A stretch of DNA of 64,000 bases from Typhlomys cinereus (GCA_023101885.1 JALPQD010000401.1:1922001-1986000); one strand, 5' to 3'; positions 1 through 12,179 are shown, counted from the first letter of the stretch. The notes: generated by a model not told the origin, from the letters alone. Translations and numbers: made by a program.

Positions 1-597
1 CACAACAGAATTCAAAGTTTTTGAGGCAGTGTCTGTTTTCTTAGAATCACAAGAGGCTTCGGTTTGAGACAAGATACTAGAATGACCTCAAGCCACTCAA
101 AATATAAACGGGGGGGTCCTACAATGTTGGTGAGCAGCTAAGAAATAACAACAGATTCTCAGCAAAGTACTTGTGTGCACAGAGAACGTGAGGAAACCTC
201 AGAGAACCCATAAAAAAGATGCTCATGGAAGTGGACGTGTGCAGAGATATCCCCCGAACCTGTCTAAGGCCTACACGGACTCTGTACACAAACACAGCCA
301 CATGCCTGCTGAGGCTAGGTCCCAGTGGGGCACCCGCTTAACAAGGACCCTTGGGCCACAAGGCAACTTAGGCACTCCTGTGGCAACACTGTCCCGAGAG
401 GCAGAGATGGCTGGCAGCCATCCAGATGGCATGGAGGACCCCTTCCCCTGCTCTTCCTTAGGAAGAAAATTCTAGTGCCAAGAACCAGATGAGGGAAGCC
501 CCTCAAAGACAAACCATGCAAGAGGGCTAGGAGCTTAGTTGTACGGAGAAAACTCAGTTGCCTTCGGGTCCTGCATCGAAGAAACAGGAGCGGGGCT
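1..597. other. Unassigned AT-rich DNA, no gene seen
   Basis: I see no recognisable exon, repeat head or RNA gene here. Short overlapping reading frames at 173-475 (+) and 315-521 (-) have no family signature and shadow each other. Confidence 0.5.
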
Positions 598-660
598 GGG
601 GCTGGGGCTGTAGCTCAGTGGAAGAGTTCTTGACTAGCCCTGGGTTTGACCCACAGATAC
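598..660 (+). repeat. ID-like SINE (tRNA-derived)
   Basis: The block reads like a rodent ID head: gggctgggg, then tagctcagtgg, an anticodon-arm-like stretch, and ggtttgaccc in the place of the pol III B box. It is short and lacks a clear A-rich tail, so it is an old or truncated copy. ID elements are non-coding retroposons. Confidence 0.65.
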
Positions 661-756
661 TGAGAGCCAGGCGTGCAGAGAGAAAACATGGAGAGGGCGA
701 TGGCAGAACAGGGATCTCCACAGGGCCCCATTGAAGAAATAATCCCTAGAGGGTGT

Positions 757-870
757 ATTAGGTTTCCAGGGCTGCTACAACATGACCACAACCTAGACGA
801 CTCACAGTACCGGAAATTTATTCTAGCACAGTTCTGGAAATCGGAAATCAGTTCTAGAAAACAGGGTTTC
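757..870 (+). repeat. Ancient mammalian interspersed repeat fragment
   Basis: The pattern ggctgctacaac, then ggaaatttatt, then acagttctgga matches by memory a widespread mammalian repeat that reads 'gctgctataacaaa...acagttctgg'. The exact family is not assigned. A second fragment of the same kind lies near 50,650. A T-rich and then A-rich stretch follows. Confidence 0.4.
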
Positions 871-1384
871 AATACTTTCAACTTTTTTATTTTTTCAAAA
901 TAGAAAAGGAAAAAAAAAATGAAAAAAACAAATCTAGCGGAGTCCGGGAGAATCTCCCATATTCTGGTGATTCCAGGAGCTCCTTGGCTTGTGGCTCTAT
1001 TTCTGCCTTCATGGTCTCCCTGCCTGTGTGCATGTGTCCTGCTCTCTTACTTCTAAAGGTACCTGTCATTGGACTCGGGGGTCAGTCATAAGTCCTTAAG
1101 CACATCTTAAAAAAAAAAAAAAAACTCTTTTTTCCTAATAAGGTCACATTGATAGGTCTATGGGGGTGGAGGCCGCCCGTCAGTCTCCTGGATAACTAAC
1201 AAACCACGAGTTATCAAGTGGCCGAAGCAGGATCACACTGTGTCTACACATACAGAAGTGGTTCATGAAAAAGCAAAAGTGAAAACAGACAGCTTGGGTT
1301 TTGAAAGGAGTAAAGACCGATGACAGACCACAGAACTGAGGTACATCCATTTTTGTCTTGCAGGTCCAGACAGGTAATGCAATC

Positions 1385-1500
1385 TTGCTCTTCTCACAGA
1401 ATCCTCCTTAGCCTCCATGTTCCTCAGTTCCCCGGCGTGTGAAATGGAAAATAACAGCCCCTTTCTAGAGCAGAAGTTGTGTGACTTGATGCACAGAGCA
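1385..1500 (+). repeat. MIR fragment
   Basis: The 3' half of a MIR SINE is visible: cctccatgttcctcagtt, then a gtgtgaaatgg motif and aaaataacagc, matching the 'cctcagtttcctcatctgtaaaatgg' core by eye. It is diverged, as expected for a mammalian-wide element. Confidence 0.5.
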
Positions 1501-2817
1501 CGCTGCTTAGAAGAGTAAGGGACGCACAGCTCTTAGCTCCTAGCTGACGCCAGCCTCCAAAGTCAGTATCGACCTCTTCATCTCTTCACTCTGTGTCCTT
1601 CACTGCCACTCCTATGACCTCACACCCCAAAGGAAGGGACCCCCACTAACTGGGTAGGCAAAAAGGAGACCTGATTTCTTGACTGTTTCTTTGGAAAGGC
1701 TAGTTATATAGTAAACCTCAACATTTTAGTTTGCCATAAAGCTTGAAGGTATGCATCAAGACACATGAAACGAGTGTACAGTTTATTTCTGTTCACTCCG
1801 TACCCTACCCTGCCTCACAAAGGAGTCAAACAGATATTCAGACACAATAGTACTAAATCTAAAATAAATGGATGGGAGGGAAAAAAATCAAGTAAGATTT
1901 GAATGATAATCTGAATAAATGTAAGTTAAATAAAAAGCTGCAATATGCTTTTCTCTCTTTGAAAGCAGGCCACAGTCTGCTGTCTGTTGAGCTCTTGCAC
2001 CTGCCGCAGAGATAAAGCCTAACCCATTAAATTATTCACCATGTCCTTAAGATGAAAAAGGAAGAGGGAGTAGGGCAGAGAAGAGAAAGACAATGCTCAG
2101 AAGAAGTGCGGTTGTTCTTGGTGGGAAGAGACCTGACTTCTCCCTGGGGCCCCCTTCAAGAAAGCACACTGCTAGTATACTGTATTTTTCAGATCTTCTA
2201 GGTTGTAACTATCTATTTGCACATTTTTTAATTAAATGATACACGTCATCTCATCTGAATTCACCTCTCATAGCTAAGATCAATGAAAATGAGAGTTTTA
2301 AAGTTAATGAAGGAAGACAATATTTATATATGTATGTATGTGCTTACATATGTATGCATTTGGGGGCATAAATCAATGATTAATAACTATGCTTTTAGGG
2401 CAGGTGGGCATGAGGGAATCCATGTAAAAATAAAGAGATGGCATTTTTTTTAATTAAAAAAGAAAAATTTTTTTTCATGATGAACTTTTTAAAAAGTTAA
2501 CAGCTTTCAGTCTCAATAGAAAACCATGGAGTTTCTACATCTTTAATCTTAGAAAGGTGGAAGAAAAGAATTGGGAGAAGGAAGAGGATCGCTGATGAAA
2601 CTCACAGCAAGGACCTTCACAAGTCACCCATAGTGACCAAGGTCCACAACTGGTACTCAAGTTGAAGCAAAAGTTAGAAAACGGCAAAAAGCCATTTTGC
2701 TATAACTTGGTATTGCATGATCAATTTCGGCTGGCAGGTTTCTTTAATGAATGCACAGAAGATAACAATTATACTTTTGGTGGTGCTGGTTGGCTTGCCT
2801 TTGGCAAGGACCACCCC

Positions 2818-2818
<1 letters not shown>
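1501..2818. other. Unassigned AT-rich intergenic or intronic DNA
   Basis: No gene is visible. The stretch contains A- and T-rich runs around 2,225-2,500 and a short TATG/TGTA-rich patch near 2,325-2,360. No splice-flanked reading frame was recognised. Confidence 0.5.
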
Positions 2819-2819
<1 letters not shown>

Positions 2820-2873
<54 letters not shown>

Positions 2874-2885
2874 ACACACACACAC
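2820..2885. repeat. (CA)n microsatellite
   Basis: About 33 CA units with one interruption (acataca) near 2,869. It creates artificial Thr-His and Cys-Val reading frames on both strands. The length suggests it is polymorphic. Confidence 0.95.
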
Positions 2886-4533
2886 CATGTACCTTGTTCA
2901 GCCACTTTAGCCCTGGTATCGTGTTGGAATTTATCTGTTCCTCCAGCCATGGGCGCATTCGCATCCTTTCCACCGGCATGATACCCTATGACAGAAGAGA
3001 AGCATAACATTAGGGATTTCTGCAGCCTGTCCTGTCTATGCTACAAACATCTGTGATCTCTTCCTGTTTTCCCCATCCTAGGCTTTGTGGGCCAGTTTAA
3101 GTGTACTCAGAGCCAATGCCTTCCAGCCACTTGCCCGTTTAAGCATCGTGCTCACCCTTTCCCAGTGAGGTGGTAGGATGGACCAGGCCAGCCAATCTCT
3201 GGAATGACTCTCAGTAGATGGGGACTATGGGCAGGGTAGGCCAAGCACCCATCTACCAGAGGCCCCACATTTCCCAGTGACTTTGCCTCAAGCCAAGTTT
3301 TAAACTTTCTGCTATCCTGGTTATACTTACAGCAGAAACTTTCAGCCTATTAGACCTTCACAGGACCAATTTTTCCAAAACCTTTGGGTATCATATTATC
3401 CCTGCAAATGCCAAATATGGCTAAGGTAAAACAGTTCTGTGGGCGGAACTATGGTAACCAACTCATTCCTACAGGTATCCGGGACATATAAATGCTTTGA
3501 CTTACTAATACTGACATAGCTTTAAAGCAATCAATTCACTTGGCTCCCTATAACTGGCCATTCCTTGTTAACTATTTTCATAGCTCACCACCATCTTGCC
3601 TGTCTATCCTCACGTGATCGCTTACAATTCTTTCTCTCTAGCATTTTTTTTTCTTCAATACCACCCTCCGGCTTTAACCTGGTAGCATGCCTTTTCCTTT
3701 TACTGACTTTCTCTGGGAAAATTATTTGCACGGCTGGAATATCTTCCTTCCACCAGCCACAGGAAACCTCTTGCCACTCCTTCCAAACTGCTTTCTATGA
3801 CACTCTTCCCTTTGCTCACCAAATATAGTTATAGTAGTAGAATTGCTAATGAAGCAGCTTGCAACTCTGAATTTACATCCAATCTGACATCTGAAAGCAA
3901 AGACTCAGACCTCCCCTCTCAGGACTTCAAGGACAATGTGACATTACAATCCTCTTTTCAAACTCTGTCTTTTGTTTCTGAAACTCATTCGCTCTCCCCA
4001 AATGACCTCTGAAGTCTATTCAGATGGATGTACACTGAGTGACTCTCTCTCTCTCAGCTAGTAAGATCTCCCCTAGGCCCTGCTCACAGCTACTACCGTA
4101 GAGAAGCACCACTACTTGAGTCATCAGGAGCCTCGCCTTTGTTCAGAGGAGACACCTGCTGTTTCTTTATACCTCTCCTGAAATTCTAGTTGGCTCCCTG
4201 TGGGAGACACCTCTTGCTCTTTTGTTTGTGTTCCAAGATCTCTGCTCCTCCTTCCTTGCCCCTGTCAATACTTTTCCATCCTCCAAGACCCAGCTTCTAC
4301 CCTCTTTCTCTACAGGGTCACCCCAAATCACTCCTGCCTGAAGCAGGCCCTTCCTCCACCTCCTATGCTACTCATATCTTCCACTGCTCCTTTGAAATCA
4401 GACTTTGCTTTAGGGTGGCTGTTTCAAGTCTCCTTTCATCTTATCTTTCTGTGCCTATAAACTGCAGCTGTACATGTCGCCTCTTCCCACGCATACACTG
4501 CAAGTTCTGAATGAGAGACTGAGCTTCACTTCT
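2886..4533. other. Unassigned DNA, possible old repeat debris
   Basis: No recognised exon. The part from 4,190 to 4,460 is pyrimidine-rich and faintly resembles an L2 3' region (ccaagacccagctt, then cttcctccacc), but the match is too weak for a firm call. Reading frames of 86-106 codons in this part reflect pyrimidine richness. Confidence 0.4.
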
Positions 4534-5015
4534 TTTTTTTATTATTATTTCCGTTCACACAAACTTAAGAGGTACGCCAGTTCCCTCCCTCCCTCCACCT
4601 CCCCCCCACCCTTTTGTTACTCCCCTCCCCCCCCAAACCCTGGAGCATCCTTTAATGTGCATGCCACACTCTCCTCTTGGTCCTCCTCTCCGATGAAGTG
4701 CAAGGACCCAGGGGCATTTCCCAGAAACCTTTCCTGTGTTCCCCTTAAGCTTAGGAACCCTACTATTTTACTGTCAGTTCCTAGCCTCCAAGGATCCTAG
4801 TGCCTTTACTCCATGCTAGACTTTGTGTGGTCAATAATGTGTTGGACATAGCGCAGGTTATGCAAAGTCCCTTTGCCCTAACTTTTGTGGAGTATCTTGC
4901 ATATCATTACTCCTCCCATCCTTGTGCTCTTACAATCTTACTGCCCCCTCTTCCGCAAATTTCCCTGAGCTTCAGGATGGGGACCATACTACCTTGAACG
5001 CACCCAATTTCATCT
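4534..5015 (-). mobile_element. L1 3' end, 5'-truncated, minus orientation
   Basis: Read on the minus strand the element ends with a G-rich 3' UTR tract, then aactggcgtacctcttaag and a poly(A), seen on plus as poly(T) from 4,534. It is flanked by imperfect duplications of about 13 bases (gagcttcacttct at 4,521 and gaacttcatttct at 5,016). It is clearly paralogous to the younger copy at 49,400-49,948. Only the non-coding end remains; no reverse transcriptase is present. Confidence 0.8.
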
Positions 5016-5059
5016 GAACTTCATTTCTTATAGATAAACTTTATCATCCTGCAAAGCCC

Positions 5060-5248
5060 AAGGAAATGTTCTGCACGAGTTCAACCCAGGCAGAGCTGCC
5101 TCTAGAGAGCGGCCCCAACAATGGTCTGCAGTGTGCAGTAGGAAGTAATGGAAGATGGGATTGGGTAGGAAGGGGTGAAAATGACATAAATTTAACGTAT
5201 TCATGTATGAACAAAAAATAAAGAATTAAATGGGAAAAAGAAAAAATG
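5060..5248 (+). mobile_element. Older L1 3' tail, plus orientation
   Basis: The part gaagatgggattgggtag to aacgtattcatgtatgaa, followed by an A-rich tail, matches by eye the reverse complement of 50,074-50,390. Both look like the tail of an older rodent L1 subfamily. The left border is uncertain. Confidence 0.6.
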
Positions 5249-5265
5249 ACAATCGCCTGAAGTAT

Positions 5266-6575
5266 TTTCAAAAAGCTTTCTCATTAAAATAGACAGTAAT
5301 AGAGTAGTTATAGTTCATTAATTCCAAATTCTGTTCACAAAATACACATAATGTATTTGGTACTGTAAAATCATATTCAATGGTGTTTCATGGTCATTAC
5401 AGACATGCAAAGGGGGCAGAATGTAGGACACTTGACGTGACTGTGCTCAGCCATAACTGCCCAACCGTGTCAAACAAAGCAATGCTTTCCATTCGTGTTG
5501 ACTCTCCTACTGCAAAGACCTTTTCAGTCAACTCAGAATACATTTCTTTTCTCGCCCTTTCTGGTTTTGGCTGATGTCCATTTCAACTACCCCGCCCCCA
5601 AGCGCAGTGCTGAGGCACTGTGGCATATCCCTACACACAAGAAAGCTATGTCTTATGGAGGAAGCATGTCACCAGACAAGCTTCACTTGGGCAACAATTC
5701 TACTAGCTTGCACAGTAGCCATGAGTTCACCAATCAATAATGTGCATTAAATAAGGGGTCGTTAGGCAGAAAAGGCACAATGCAAGGCTATATATCTATC
5801 CATCGGTCAGTGGAGATGTGACCAGAAGCTCACAGGCTTCTGATGTCATTACAATAAACAGGAACTGTGTCACAAACAGGCAAAGGAGAGTGTACACACA
5901 GAAAGCCTCAAAGCAGGAAACAGAGAATTGAGAGAATCTGCCCCAAGCTAAGAAATGCCTGAAGCCTTCAGAGGTAGTATGGCCTGCTAAAACCTTGGTT
6001 TTCTACTTCCACAGGGCTGTGGCATGATACGCTTCTGTTGTTTGGGGCCCACATTACTGTGATACTTTGTTATAAGGGACCCAAGAAACATACACCAAAG
6101 GGAGACAATGCAAAGGCCTTGAAGGAGGAGAACAAAGCAAGGGACAAGGCCTATCCTAGAAAGCCAGTGGTCATCATCCTGCTCAGAAAACTGAATCACA
6201 AGCAGACAAACAGCATGGTCAGCTCTGTCAGGGGCAAAGGTCATGAAAACCAGACCAGAGCTTCATCAACGGTAACACGCACATCAACTTCAATCCAGTA
6301 ATTTTGGCTCGACGACTCCAACAAGCTCCTAGATATCTGGACCGGAGTCTCAGAGGCCAGGATTCAGAAGATGCTTACGTTCCACCTCTGAATTGTCTGA
6401 ATGTCCTGCAGTGTCCTACAAATTCTGGTCATTCTGGATAGCAGATCTTCTGTCCTCTACAGTCAGACGTTATCACATCATCTATGTGTTGTTCCATCGC
6501 TTATTTACATTGTCCTTCAGCTGCGCCACAAGTCGCTGCAACAAGATACGGGACCCAAGCAACTTAGGGAGAAAG
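5266..6575. other. Unassigned DNA, no gene seen
   Basis: No recognised gene or clear repeat. Short frames at 5,987-6,301 on both strands overlap each other and have no family signature. Confidence 0.4.
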
Positions 6576-6579
6576 GGTT

Positions 6580-6895
6580 CAATGGGCTCACGATTCTAGA
6601 TTATAGTCCATGACGGCAGTGAAGTGACTAGTCTCATCATATCCACAGCAAGAGCAGAGCGCAATCAATGCACACGGGCTTACAGATCGCCATCTCCATC
6701 TTCAGACTGACTGGGATCACATGCCTAGGCCGCAATCCTGCACACTTTAAAGCTGGATCTGCCCTTATCAATTAACCGAATCAAAATAATCCCTCGCAGA
6801 CATGCCCAGAGGCCAACCTTAATCTAGAGGATCCGGCTCAGATGTGGTGGCCTGCCTTCCAGTGTCGGGTTGACGATTACTATTAACCATCGCTC
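6580..6895 (-). repeat. LTR-like rodent/mammalian repeat, minus orientation
   Basis: The block resembles the reverse complement of a dispersed repeat that begins near 'gtcaacttgac' and carries a central 'cagccc...gtgggtgg' part; here cagtgtcgggttgacgatta marks that beginning. Related plus-strand copies in this window are at 29,185 and 53,447. The family name is not assigned. Confidence 0.5.
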
Positions 6896-6974
6896 ACGCC
6901 ATGACTTTCTAACCCGGATTTCTCTCCCTCACATTTTATCAAACTCAAAATACATCTCTCTATCCACCAAAATA

Positions 6975-7387
6975 CTGTGGCTAATGGCTCTCACGTGCTG
7001 AAGGTCTGTTCCACAGTGTGCTGGTGTTGAGATGCTGGGACTTTAAGAGGCAGAGTCCACAGCAAGGTCACCAGGCCATAAGGCTTCACCCTTGTGAGTG
7101 AATGAACGGATGAAGAAGGGCTGTCCCTCGGGAGTAAGTCAGGTCCTGCAGGATAGGCTCACTTCCTAAACTCTTTGGTTGTTATAAGCGATCCTGGCAC
7201 CTCCTCAGAGCCCCATTTCCAAATGCACCCAAAAGTAACTTGCTCGCCTGTGTCAAGAGGTCTGTACCCAAACCAAGCAGTTGCTGGAGCTCTGTCCTTG
7301 GACCTATGGACTATGAGCTTAATAAAAATCCTTTGCTTCATAAAGACAGATTCTCAGGTGCTTTGCTACAGCAACCGGACCAAAACA
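6975..7387 (+). mobile_element. Solo MaLR-type LTR, plus orientation
   Basis: The 3' part shows a polyadenylation signal (AATAAA at 7,320) and then ttctcaggtgctttgctac and agcaaccggaccaaaac, the typical end of MaLR LTRs (MLT1/MST/ORR1 group: 'ctcaggtatt...atagcaa...aatggactaa'). No internal retroviral region is attached. LTRs of this group are non-coding. Confidence 0.65.
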
Positions 7388-7744
7388 ATAAATAAACATG
7401 TAGAATTCTTAAGAATTTTCTGATTTATTTTTATCTTTTTTTGTTTGTTTCCTGTTTTATACATGTATACTGAAATAACCACACTGGCGTGGAAGGACTT
7501 GATAGCTGCAATTCATTCTTTCTCTTTTCCCTGAAGAATCATGTAAACTCGCAGTTTGATGACGTACTCTAGCATCTGTAACAGCCATGTCAAGAAAAAT
7601 AATCAAATTATCCTTATTTTTAAAATCAGGCAAATGTTAAACTTTTCCAACTACAAAACATATGTGAGGATTATGTTTGTTGTTACTTGTCAAATCTTGG
7701 TTTTTAAGAGAGAAATAGCTGAAGTCTTTTCCATTTCTAATCCT

Positions 7745-7968
7745 ACCTTATGGGGTCACCCATTTGAGAAGACATCACACACAGTTGTGGTGCCCATACA
7801 TGGTACCTCAACTCACCCTGAGCATCCGCAAAGACCGCTCAACCCCATTCCACCCAAAGGGCCATCACATCAGTGCAGAGCAGGAAAGACTTGTAGCCCG
7901 CCCAAATTTTTAAATCAGGGATACTGTTAATTATGAATGAATTCTTCCTCTCTTATCCACAGTATTTG
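7745..7968. other. Unassigned DNA at the end of a 124-codon frame
   Basis: A plus-strand frame of 124 codons (7,556-7,930) ends here. Its composition shows no domain, and no splice sites or Kozak context support it. I see no recognised repeat in the segment. Confidence 0.3.
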
Positions 7969-7969
7969 T

Positions 7970-8110
7970 TTGCTTATTTGTTATGACAGGTTTCTCTGAA
8001 AGGCATAGACTAGCCTCAAAAATCTTCCTGCCTCAGTCTTCTATGTCCCTGTGGAGGACCAAAGGTGACTTTGGAATCATCTGGATTTGCTACCCCCTGG
8101 AATTTCCCAG
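7970..8110 (-). repeat. B1 and B2-like SINE fragments, minus orientation
   Basis: The first half (atgacaggtttctctgaaag ... cttcctgcctcagtctt) looks like the reverse complement of B1. The second half (ctgtggaggaccaaaggtga) matches the 3' part of the B2-like SINE in reverse, as seen again near 60,860. Both are diverged fragments. Confidence 0.5.
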
Positions 8111-8249
8111 GCTTTCCTGAGAACACTAGCCATTATCATGCGCACATTACCTCTTTTTCACTTGATTTCATATTTCAGAATCATTGCCGATGTGACTTAG
8201 AATAAAAAGTTTGTTGTGCGACCCTGACTTCTCATGACTATGAGGAAAT

Positions 8250-8312
8250 GAGCCTCTCTCTCTCTCTCTCTCTCTCCCCCCCCCCTCTCTCCTCCTCGCT
8301 CTCTCTCTCAAA
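8250..8312. repeat. (TC)n/(C)n low-complexity tract
   Basis: A pyrimidine-only run: TC units, then about ten C, then more CT units. It is a simple repeat that could adopt a triplex or slip during replication. Confidence 0.9.
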
Positions 8313-8589
8313 GCAAAAGATAAATTCTGCATTGATCCTACCCCTAGAACCAAAAACTGGATCTAATTCCAGAGGTTAAAGGCTGGGGTGACACCTGCCC
8401 AGAGTTGGAGCACTGAGGGAGGAACAGAGAAGATGCTGACTTAGCAGGTCATGTCTAGCTGCTCTTTTTGAAATTTGGGGTGACACACATTTCTTTTTGG
8501 CAGGCAAGTTTTCCACAGATGAAACGTGAATGGTGAAGGAGAAGGCAAGAATAGACTGAAGAAGACACAGATGTCACTTCTGTCAAAGA

Positions 8590-8745
8590 GAACCAAGCAC
8601 AAAGAGGCAGACCCTTGAGTTCCAGCCCTACCCATGGGCCCTTGAGCTTGTCACTTCATCCTTCTGGTCCACACTTTGATCATCTAGAGAGGCCAGACAC
8701 TTCAAAAACCTCACTTCCAAGGTTATCTATGAGACTATGTATCCT
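8590..8745 (+). repeat. MIR fragment
   Basis: The order ccttgagttccagcc, gagcttgtcacttcatcctt and ttgatcatctagagagg follows the MIR core ('...gtgaccttgggcaagtcacttaacctct...') by eye. It is strongly diverged. Confidence 0.5.
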
Positions 8746-8869
8746 TTTATAACAGGGAGGCTTGTAACTTGGCTTATCTTTTCCTCTTTCCTCTTTTTGT
8801 TTTTTCGTAAGTTTCTATTTTTGTATGCTGAGTTGTTGTTAAGAGTAAAATGCTAAAATTATATAGATC

Positions 8870-9950
8870 TATAAACCTAAAACACAAACAACCTGTGCTT
8901 CAAAGGAAGGAACAGAGTTGAAACATCCGCCTGTAGCCAGACCAAAGGAACTGTAAACTCTGCCTCTGGTGTACCTTTGAGATTCTGTTTGGACTGTCTT
9001 CAAGAACACGGCACACTGCTTGTAAATCGACTCAGTGCACAGCAGGTCCAGGAGAATCCTGCTTACCCATGGGAATATGCTCCAAGCACCCCCAGAACCC
9101 ATCCAAAATATCCACATATACTGTTTACTATATACATGTTTAGATATGTGATAAATTCTTGTCTTTGAACTTGAAGTATTTTATGTTTCCTTTGGGCATC
9201 TCCACAACACCATCCTCACTACTCTTCCCTTAAGTCCAGATGAACGGAAACAGACCCAAAGGAACACAGGCAGGCCATAATCAGAAATAATGGGTGTAGG
9301 TAGATTAGCTCTTTTTAAAAGCAACACCTAATATATGTTTAAGGAAATAAAAGATGAAGTGGAAGTTTTTGTCAGATAAAAATGTGTGTGTTTATGTGTG
9401 TGTGTGTGTATAAAATTCTAGAGCTTTGACACCACAGTGGGCAGAGGTAATGGGTGGAGCCAGAGATGGGTTAAGGAATCCTCAGAGTGAAGTGGAGAAA
9501 CAAAAAGAAGAAAAACCATAAGAGGAACAAAAAATCCATAGGGAAAACACCGTGGAAATTAAAATATGGGTAATTTGGAATTCTCCGAAGAAGAGAAAGA
9601 AACTGTATTTTAGGAAACAATTCCAATCACAAGTCACTACAAACCCCAAATGGACAGATACAGCTAGAAACTTCACCTACGCATACTGCAACACAATTGC
9701 TGAAAACCAAAACAGAGAGAAAGGTCATAAACGACAAAACCAAAACCAAAGGCAGTCCCCCAAATTCCCAAACTTGTAAGCCATCCAGAGGCCAGGCCAC
9801 AGAAGACGATGGAAAGAAGTCTGAAAAGTTGCTGAGGAAAATGGCGGCCATTCCATATTTTTGTGTTCAGAAAATACTTCCTTCAAGAATAGAGAAGACA
9901 CCAGGGCATTTTCACTCAGATAACAGCAGAATTTTTTTTTATTTTGCCTA
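8870..9950. other. Unassigned DNA with a short (GT)n
   Basis: No gene is recognised. A short GT-rich tract lies at 9,382-9,410. The 83-codon minus-strand frame at 8,869-9,117 shows no known domain. The stretch 9,480-9,850 is A-rich on the plus strand without an identifiable repeat head. Confidence 0.45.
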
Positions 9951-9952
9951 CA

Positions 9953-10080
9953 GACTGGGCATGGTAGTTCCCACTTACAATCCCAACCTAAGGGAGGCCA
10001 AGGCAGAAGACTCATGAATTCGAAGCCAGCTTGGGCTACATAGTGAGGCCTTGCTTCAAAAACAAGCACACGAACAAAAA
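9953..10080 (+). repeat. B1 SINE (7SL-derived)
   Basis: The block reads gactgggcatggtagttc, then acaatcccaacctaaggga, ggccaaggcagaag, ttcgaagccagcttgggcta and an A-rich end. This is the canonical order of a rodent B1. It explains the minus-strand frame running through it. Its age is moderate, judging by divergence from the consensus. Confidence 0.9.
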
Positions 10081-10795
10081 TACAGTGCCACTGTTACCTT
10101 CCAGAATGTCTACCCATAGAGTCATGGGTGCAGCTACGTTCTTTTATTGTTGGGAGGTGGGACTTGGACATAATGTAAGGAGAAAGGGAGAGTTATGTGC
10201 CTTATGGTTCCAGAGGGGGGTATGGTCAGGGGGGTATGGTCCATAATGGGGGTATTGCATAGCAGAAGGCATAGCTGGGGGCAGGAGTGGGAGGCACACA
10301 GTCATCAGGAGGCAGAGAGAACAAGAATCCAAGAGCAAGCAGCGCTGGGCCAGGCCACCAAACCTCAAGGGCTGCCCCTGGGAACCCGCCTTCCTTCAGC
10401 AAGGCTCCACCTCCCCAGACAGCAGCAGCACCTAAAGATTCAGACACATGGAAACCATGACAGCCACGGCTCGTCGGATCACAGTAACAAATTCATGGTA
10501 GATGAATCAAAACTGCATGTCCGTCCACACGGCGGCCTGAGCTATATCGCAGACACTGCTGATGGTAACGTCCTGCACAGCCACATCGTATTGACAGAGC
10601 CTGGGAGGGTTCTTGTCACTTCGTAGCACCCCAATCCAGCCACAAGCCCAACCCCCTTTCCAACCTCTAGAATTTCCGTGCCTTCCTAACAAAAGCTGAC
10701 ACCAGTCTAATTTCATCCGCAAACACTTATCCCGCGGGGCTGACCACTGGACCCTCCTGCCTTTAGTGACATGCTGTCTCCTTCTCTCGTCACCC
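10081..10795. other. Unassigned DNA with a 143-codon frame
   Basis: A plus-strand frame of 143 codons (10,195-10,626) and overlapping minus-strand frames are present. The translation shows no domain I recognise, and the frames shadow one another. A decayed gene or an unclassified repeat is possible but unsupported. Confidence 0.3.
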
Positions 10796-11060
10796 AGTGT
10801 GGCAGTTAGTGACATATGTCAGTTTGACAGTTGAGAGCTGAGCTGAAGAATTATTTAGTTAAGGCAAGCCTCTGCACATTTGTATGAGAGTTCTACGTGA
10901 CGGGAATCATTCCCTAGGCAGGTGGACAGGATGGAAAGAGAACGGTTGGCTTTGGTATGGTGTGGCCAGTTCCCTCGGTCCCTGCTGGTGTCTCTCCCAC
11001 CATGCTGATAAACTGTGTAACCAGACACTGTAAGTGAACAGTAAGACTCTCATTCATCCC
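10796..11060 (+). repeat. LTR-like repeat with 'gtgtggccagttccct' motif
   Basis: The stretch shares tgtggccagttccctc, a 'gctg..aa.ctgt' segment and a 'gtaaccagac' end with copies at 14,375-14,691 and 53,447-53,880. The shared order of motifs shows a dispersed family in this genome; I do not name it. Confidence 0.55.
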
Positions 11061-11200
11061 AGCAGCAACCAGTGGATCAACAGATACTTCTTAAACACAA
11101 GCTGAGGAGGACTTGGAGATGTGTAAGACGTGACCACTACCCTCAGGGAATGAATAAGTTAACCGAGGATGTGAGACATAAATCATGGAAAGCTAACTAA
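11060..11200 (+). repeat. Ancient mammalian repeat fragment (L2/MIR-like tail type)
   Basis: The order cagatacttcttaaacac, agatgtgtaagacgtga and ccctcagggaatgaa follows the well-known mammalian pattern 'acaaatatttattgagcac...gatacaaagatg...ccctcaaggag'. It is diverged and only a fragment. Confidence 0.4.
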
Positions 11201-11714
11201 TAATACCGTAATTATAATAATAAAACCATGCAGTCAAGATCAGAAGGCAGGCTATGATTAATTGCCAGCCAAGTTAACTAGTTCATGAGGAAGGTATAAA
11301 TCACTATTAATTGGGTTTGCAAGGGAAAGCTTTATTGGACTTAAGAGCAAGCTGAATGAGAGGCACTGTCTGGGCAGAGAGAAGGTACCACACTAGTCAG
11401 AGGAACGATGAAAGGGGCCCACGCAGGGCTGGGGGAGAGGTGTTTACTGACATGGACAGAAGGGCTGGACCATCGTGGGCAGGGTTCATAAGGTTCACCT
11501 ACCATAGGAGAAGCAAGTATAGATATCTGGTATCAATCCACACATGGCCCTAATCACTTAAATTTCATTACTCTCTTGTTCAGAGAAGAGTAAAAGTATA
11601 GCCAAAAGGTAATCTATCCCAATAGCAATTAAAAAAAAAGAAGAAAATACAGAAGGGAGGGAAGAGGAAGGGACACAAAAAGAGAGGGTAGGGGCCAAGG
11701 AGAGAGAAGACACA

Positions 11715-11770
11715 CAGTCACCCAGGCCTCTAGATAAAGAGCCAGAATTTGAACCCAAGTTTTCCTAGAG
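11715..11770 (-). repeat. MIR fragment, minus orientation
   Basis: cacagtcacccaggcctct and agccagaatttgaacccaag correspond to the reverse complement of the MIR 5' half ('agagccagaattcgaacccagg'). Confidence 0.5.
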
Positions 11771-12179
11771 GGTCTCAAGTCCCTGGTTGGTCACTTGTCA
11801 ATAACAATTCTACTAATAATTCTTCAGTGTGGTCTGAGAGGAGCCGTGTTTCAATATCGTGAACTAAGTGGAGCCCAACACTGGGCCAAACGGAGGTGAA
11901 GTTCACTTCAGGAGTCTGAGGATGGGACCACACAGGAAAAACCACTGGAAAAAAACAAAAAACAAAAACAAAAAAACGCTGTGAACTCCAAGGACTACAG
12001 CACAATCTTTCCCAAACACTAAGTTCTCCTTACATGATGGTCTGCCCTCAGGCAGAAGTAAGAATTGCCACGCAAAGCAGCCCGGCTAGAGAGAAGCTGA
12101 ACAATGAATATCATTGTTACCACATCCAACATGGCATCTGTTCCCGAGCTAACTATGACAGTTTCACCGAACCTTCCAG

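Noticed and set aside
598..660. A tRNA gene
   Set aside because: It has tRNA-like promoter text but does not fold as a full tRNA with acceptor stem; it fits an ID SINE.
2662..3010. Frames with Thr-His or Cys-Val repeats
   Set aside because: They are translations of the (CA)n microsatellite.
6975..7387. An endogenous retrovirus
   Set aside because: Only LTR-type, non-coding sequence is present. No gag, pol or env-like frame is linked to this or any other LTR in the window.
9837..9852. A YY1-like aaatggcggccatt site as a promoter
   Set aside because: It is an isolated motif in AT-rich DNA with no CpG island or exon nearby.
9725..10069. A 114-codon minus-strand frame
   Set aside because: Its start lies in a B1 SINE; the translation shows the usual reversed-SINE text (for example HYVAQAGFE).
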